A DNA stretch of 64,000 nt from an uncultured Cohaesibacter sp. (GTDB lineage Bacteria; Pseudomonadota; Alphaproteobacteria; Rhizobiales; Cohaesibacteraceae): NCBI RefSeq assembly GCF_963677725.1, contig NZ_OY782507.1, forward strand, positions 3,038,001 through 3,102,000. Reading direction: 5' to 3'. This document shows, one piece after another, positions 61,114-64,000 of this stretch. Made by a program: the position numbers and the translations under genes. The notes under the pieces were generated by a model. It did no database searches. It saw nothing but the letters and a program-made list of their open reading frames with translations, and had not been told where the DNA came from. Within the stretch, counting starts at the first letter, position 1, and each line of letters opens with the position of its first letter.

Positions 61114-61142
61114 TTGGAAATATCCCAAAAATATGCTATTCT
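61114..61142 (+). promoter_or_regulatory. Sigma-70-type promoter upstream of carD
   Basis: TTGGAA and TATTCT are separated by exactly 17 bp. A transcript would start near 61149 and meet the hairpin terminator about 45 bases later. Confidence 0.55.
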
Positions 61143-61148
61143 CCCATA

Positions 61149-61199
61149 ATCAGCTGATCAAGGAAGGTATGCAACACTCCTGTTCTGGGAGTTTTTTTA
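61149..61199 (+). ncRNA. Candidate short RNA or attenuated leader
   Basis: A predicted transcript of about 50 nucleotides between the promoter and the terminator at 61174-61199. It is not a known RNA family to me. A 13-codon frame from ATG 61169 exists but sits almost on the AAGGAAGG site, so coding is doubtful. Confidence 0.3.
61174..61199 (+). terminator. Short intrinsic terminator
   Basis: Arms actcc and ggagt around a short loop, followed by seven Ts. Confidence 0.65.
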
Positions 61200-61421
61200 T
61201 GCGCATTTGATGCTTCGTGCAATGCTAAAGTGCGTAATACACACAGACGTGCCAAATTCAGTTCTGATGCACTGCAACAAAGATGCCCGACTTCTCGATC
61301 AATTATCCCTTGGAGTGGTGGCATTTTGCGTTTTGTGACCGAAAACGCGGGTTTCCGGTTTATTTAAGAGATTGGGGCGGGTAATGGATCCGCTCTCAAG
61401 TGACGCGGGAGTTTCTAGCGT

Positions 61422-61979
61422 ATGGCCATCAAAAAAGCCACCCAACGTCAGGGCTTTAAAATCAACGAATTCATCGTCTATCCGGCTCATGGTGTGGGCC
61501 AAATTGTCAATATCGAAGAGCAAGAAGTCGCAGGCCTGAGCTTGGAGCTTTTCGTTATCAATTTCGAGCAAGATAAAATGACCTTGCGCGTTCCCATTGG
61601 CAAAGTCGCTTCCGTCGGTATGCGGAAGCTCTCCGATGAAGATTCGGTTGACAAGGCGCTGGTGACGGTGACCGGGCGCGCTCGTATCAAGCGCACCATG
61701 TGGAGCCGCCGCGCGCAGGAATATGAGGCCAAAATCAACTCTGGTGATCTGCAGTCCATCGCAGAAGTCGTGCGTGACCTGTTCCGCTCAGACACCCAGC
61801 CGGAACAATCCTATTCCGAACGCCAGCTTTATGAAGCTGCTCTGGATCGTATGGCCCGAGAAGTGGCTGCGATTCGCAAGCTGTCTGGCACGGAAGCGGT
61901 TCAGTTGATCGAAAAGAATCTGGCCAAGGGGCCGCGCCGTGGCGCAGCCAAGACCGAGCAGGAAGAAGCTGCTGCCTGA
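61422..61979 (+). CDS. carD: CarD family transcriptional regulator
   Basis: A 185-residue CarD/CdnL-type protein. The N-terminal Tudor-like RNA polymerase interaction domain is visible as FIVYPAHGVGQIVNIEEQEVAG and VPIGKVASVGMRKLS, and the C-terminal helical DNA-binding part has the conserved WSRRAQEYEAKINSGD segment. CarD proteins bind RNA polymerase beta and stabilise open promoter complexes, often at rRNA and ribosomal genes. The protein has an Ala/Glu-rich end. A strong terminator follows. The start follows a weak site (gtttctagcg). Confidence 0.95.
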   Translation: MAIKKATQRQGFKINEFIVYPAHGVGQIVNIEEQEVAGLSLELFVINFEQDKMTLRVPIGKVASVGMRKLSDEDSVDKALVTVTGRARIKRTMWSRRAQEYEAKINSGDLQSIAEVVRDLFRSDTQPEQSYSERQLYEAALDRMAREVAAIRKLSGTEAVQLIEKNLAKGPRRGAAKTEQEEAAA

Positions 61980-62003
61980 TTGCGATCAAGCTATGATCCC
62001 ATG

Positions 62004-62045
62004 AAAAAAGCCCGGTGAGCGTTGCCCGTCGGGCTTTTTGTTTTT
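62004..62045 (+). terminator. Terminator after carD
   Basis: Arms aaaaaagcccg and cgggctttttt close a loop that itself contains a small inverted segment; a long T-run follows. Confidence 0.8.
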
Positions 62046-62108
62046 TATCCACGTTTGTCGATCCTCCCATAAGGCGTTTCCGCCGAAAGGGGCGCGCTTT
62101 ATGCACGG

Positions 62109-63587
62109 TCAGTTTGATGAGCGGATGAGCTTTACCTTTTGACCGCGTTTCAGGCGCGCGGTTTCATCAATGTCATTGAGAATCTGGAACAGGAGCTCTT
62201 TTCGCTTCGTGCCTTCCATGCGTTCTGCCATTTTTTGAGGGCTGTCGCCGGCATTTGCTGTGACGATATCAATGGTCAGCGGCTTGTAGGCTTGGGCTTG
62301 TTGGAAAGAGAGGGTGCGGAAACTGTTGATGGTCTCGGCCACCGCGCTTTCATAGGCGGAATCTGGTTTTGTGGTGGCAAAGACAAACCGATAGGTGGCG
62401 GATTGCACCCGAATGATGGCAATTCGAAAGGTCCAGCCCTTGGCTTTGGCCGCTGCCAAGACTGCGGGTTGGCCGTCAATTCTCTGTTCACGAATCGATC
62501 CGGTCAGCAAGCCTGTCACCCAGCCTGACGTCAAATAGCTGGTCAGGGGCACGTCGGGGCTGACGCTTACTCCGTCAAAGCGCATGGCGGTGCCGTCAGG
62601 TGCGACCGCAAGCACGGCTTTTGACGTATTTTCCAGCCGATAGCCATTTGGCAGTGAGAAGCGGATTCGCAAATGGGGGTGGATATAGGAATTGCCCCGC
62701 ACGAAGCCTTCATCCGGCGCGTCGCCATACAGCATGCCATCGATCGCTTCGAGATAGTCTTCGCGTTCGCGGGTGCCAACACTTGGGCCACCATAGCGCC
62801 GGGCGGTGAAAATCGCGGTTTGGATGCGTTGTGGTGTGGTCGGGTGAGAGGACAGGAAGTTGGCCTTGGGGTCATTGTCTGCTCGACCGGTCAGAAACTG
62901 CGCATATTGACCCATGGTGCTAAGAAAGCGGCTGGCAGCAAAGGGATCAAGCCCTGCGCGGTAGGTGGTTTCGATGCCCTGCTTGTCGGCTTCGAGTTCC
63001 TGAACCTGCGAGAAGCTGGCCAAGGTCACCAGATTGCGGGTCTTGATTGAGGCCTTTCTTGCATTGTTATTGCCGACCATATTGTCCATTACCTTGGACG
63101 TCAGCTCGGTATTCTGTCGTGCCCGGGCACGTGCGAGCGCGTGGCGGGCAGTCACGTGGGCCATCTCATGGGCAAGGACGGCGGCCAGCTCGGATTTGTC
63201 GTTGGCCAGCGCAATCAGGCCACGGGTGACATAGAGATAGCCACCGGGCAGTGCAAAAGCATTGACGGTCGGGCTGTTGAGGATGGTGACCCGATAGGGG
63301 CGGTTGGGTTCTGTGGAGGCGGCGACCAGCCGGCCCACCAGTTTGGCAACCATCAATTCAAGGCGTGGATTGTTGTAAACGCCGCCATAGGCCTTGACGA
63401 TCTTGGGGTGTTCCTTGCGGCCGATTTCCCGCTCAACGTCATCAATGGCCGAGTTGTTGACAGGGGCAACGCCGGAGATGCTCGGTTCGTTGCCGCTGGT
63501 CAGCATGCTTTTGCAGCCAGCCAGAAGCAAAAGGGATGCGCCAAATATGGCTGCGTTTCTCAGACGGGTCAGGCGCTGTTTGCTCAA
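62109..63587 (-). CDS. M48-family metalloprotease lipoprotein with LysM-like C-terminus
   Basis: A 492-residue envelope protease. A signal with lipobox LLAGC (C25) is followed by an M48 catalytic domain with zinc motif HEMAH (H140, E141, H144) and the third-ligand region QELEADKQG near residue 195. The C-terminal half includes a low-conservation beta-rich part and ends with a LysM-like stretch (TIDIVTANAGDSPQKMAERM, later RLKRGQKVKLI). BepA-like relatives degrade misassembled outer-membrane proteins. It converges on carD. A truncated nuclease-like gene lies 53 bp upstream on the same strand. Confidence 0.9.
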   Translation of the reverse strand: MSKQRLTRLRNAAIFGASLLLLAGCKSMLTSGNEPSISGVAPVNNSAIDDVEREIGRKEHPKIVKAYGGVYNNPRLELMVAKLVGRLVAASTEPNRPYRVTILNSPTVNAFALPGGYLYVTRGLIALANDKSELAAVLAHEMAHVTARHALARARARQNTELTSKVMDNMVGNNNARKASIKTRNLVTLASFSQVQELEADKQGIETTYRAGLDPFAASRFLSTMGQYAQFLTGRADNDPKANFLSSHPTTPQRIQTAIFTARRYGGPSVGTREREDYLEAIDGMLYGDAPDEGFVRGNSYIHPHLRIRFSLPNGYRLENTSKAVLAVAPDGTAMRFDGVSVSPDVPLTSYLTSGWVTGLLTGSIREQRIDGQPAVLAAAKAKGWTFRIAIIRVQSATYRFVFATTKPDSAYESAVAETINSFRTLSFQQAQAYKPLTIDIVTANAGDSPQKMAERMEGTKRKELLFQILNDIDETARLKRGQKVKLIRSSN

Positions 63588-63640
63588 ATGTTTGTCCCCA
63601 CATCAATTTTCAGAGCAATCCGTTTAAAGGTCTGGACCAT

Positions 63641-64000
63641 TCAGTTTGCTTTTTTCTCTGCTTGCGACCGCCCGGTTTGTTCCAATGGCATCTCTTGCCA
63701 CAGCTGCGCCGGGTGGCGTACTCGAATCAGCGGCCCCCCGCGTGTTTCGACCCATCCCCGAACATATATATAGGCATTTTTCAGGGCATCCAGTGATTTG
63801 TTTTCGGCTTCCCACGTCGCAAGGCTTTTTTCACTTAGTGTGACCGTAAAGTCTGTTTTCCAGTTTGGGCCGAAATTGAGATAACTGGTGCCGCTTTCGT
63901 TGCGGGTCACCGCCTGCACTTTGCCGTGAAAGATTTGATAGGTGGAGACGATGGCGGAAAGGTGGAGATCGGTGACGGTTTTTGTCTGATAGGCTGGTTC
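63641..64000 (-). CDS. Thermonuclease-like (SNase fold) protein, C-terminal part
   Basis: The frame is open to the right window edge, leaving 119 C-terminal residues. The pattern VQAVTRNESGTSYLNFGPNWKTD followed by NAYIYVRGWVETRGGPLIRVRHPAQL matches the C-terminal part of alphaproteobacterial thermonuclease-family proteins, where a closing domain carries VRGW and GP-x-I-x-V-x-HP. The catalytic residues would lie outside the window, so activity cannot be judged. It lies upstream of the M48 lipoprotein gene with a 53-bp gap, so co-transcription is possible. No start codon is visible. Confidence 0.7.
   Translation of the reverse strand, partial: EPAYQTKTVTDLHLSAIVSTYQIFHGKVQAVTRNESGTSYLNFGPNWKTDFTVTLSEKSLATWEAENKSLDALKNAYIYVRGWVETRGGPLIRVRHPAQLWQEMPLEQTGRSQAEKKAN

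Larger units (their letters stand above)
60904..61421. other. Intergenic region between fdxA and carD
   Basis: About 520 bp without a gene. It holds a hairpin after fdxA (60933-60969), a consensus-like promoter (61114-61142) and a short terminator (61174-61199). The final 200 bp should hold the carD promoter. Confidence 0.55.

Noticed and set aside
61169-61210. 13-codon leader peptide frame upstream of carD
   Set aside because: The ribosome site is almost on top of the ATG and the frame runs through the terminator stem.

Overview
The window looks like chromosome of an alphaproteobacterium of the order Hyphomicrobiales (Rhizobiales), perhaps a marine Cohaesibacter-like lineage. The genus is inference; the order rests on gene content and order: hpt next to a CpdR-type regulator, tlpA divergent from argH-lptM-lysA, accA-xerD-small protein divergent from aroK-aroB, bolA divergent from J-domain gene-cobS-cobT, an S4/fdxA/carD run, and ethylmalonyl-CoA pathway genes. 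Composition is even, with no insertion sequence, phage gene, CRISPR array or rRNA operon visible. One tRNA gene is present, tRNA-Leu(CAA).

Layout. 1-7.2 kb: end of a zinc-ribbon membrane protein gene, hpt, cpdR-like regulator, a SemiSWEET, lysA, lptM, argH, a TlpA thioredoxin, a tiny protein and an RNHCP zinc protein. 7.7-13.6 kb: minus-strand block for acyl-CoA oxidation and cofactor supply (3-hydroxybutyryl-CoA dehydrogenase, EtfA, EtfB, rhomboid, cobalamin adenosyltransferase, twin-TM protein, SDR). 13.7-21.4 kb: ethylmalonyl-CoA pathway genes (mcd, ccr, ecm) with two membrane protein genes between them. 21.5-31.5 kb: histidine kinase/receiver protein, AEC transporter, GluQ-RS, AlkA-type glycosylase, DsbB, YqaA, tRNA-Leu, TauE, M20 amidohydrolase, DD-carboxypeptidase, TusA, DUF924. 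31.8-41.5 kb: BioF2-type acetyltransferase, CAP lipoprotein, MscS-type channel, PPK2, histidine-rich ZnuA with a probable Zur box, soluble chemoreceptor, L,D-transpeptidase. 41.8-52.9 kb: accA, xerD, aroK, aroB, CorC/HlyC protein, bolA, J-domain protein, cobS, cobT, phytase-like protein. 53-64 kb: YhhQ, L28, DUF3108 protein, SUV3-like helicase, S4 protein, FdxA, CarD, M48 protease and a truncated nuclease-like gene.

How genes fit together. Ccr, Ecm and Mcd are three signature steps of the ethylmalonyl-CoA pathway for acetyl-CoA assimilation. Ecm needs adenosylcobalamin; the window also carries an adenosyltransferase and the cobaltochelatase subunits CobS and CobT. EtfAB are the expected electron acceptors of Mcd and other acyl-CoA dehydrogenases. 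These links come from known biochemistry; co-regulation is inferred.

No clearly new multi-gene system was found. The observations most worth checking are the duplicated orphan terminator at 6.5 kb, the promoter-terminator pair upstream of carD, the strong hairpin upstream of cobS, the matching peptide motifs at both ends of the helicase, the candidate operators around the ethylmalonyl and etf genes, the two-level repeat in ZnuA, and the unassigned 840 bp upstream of the helicase.
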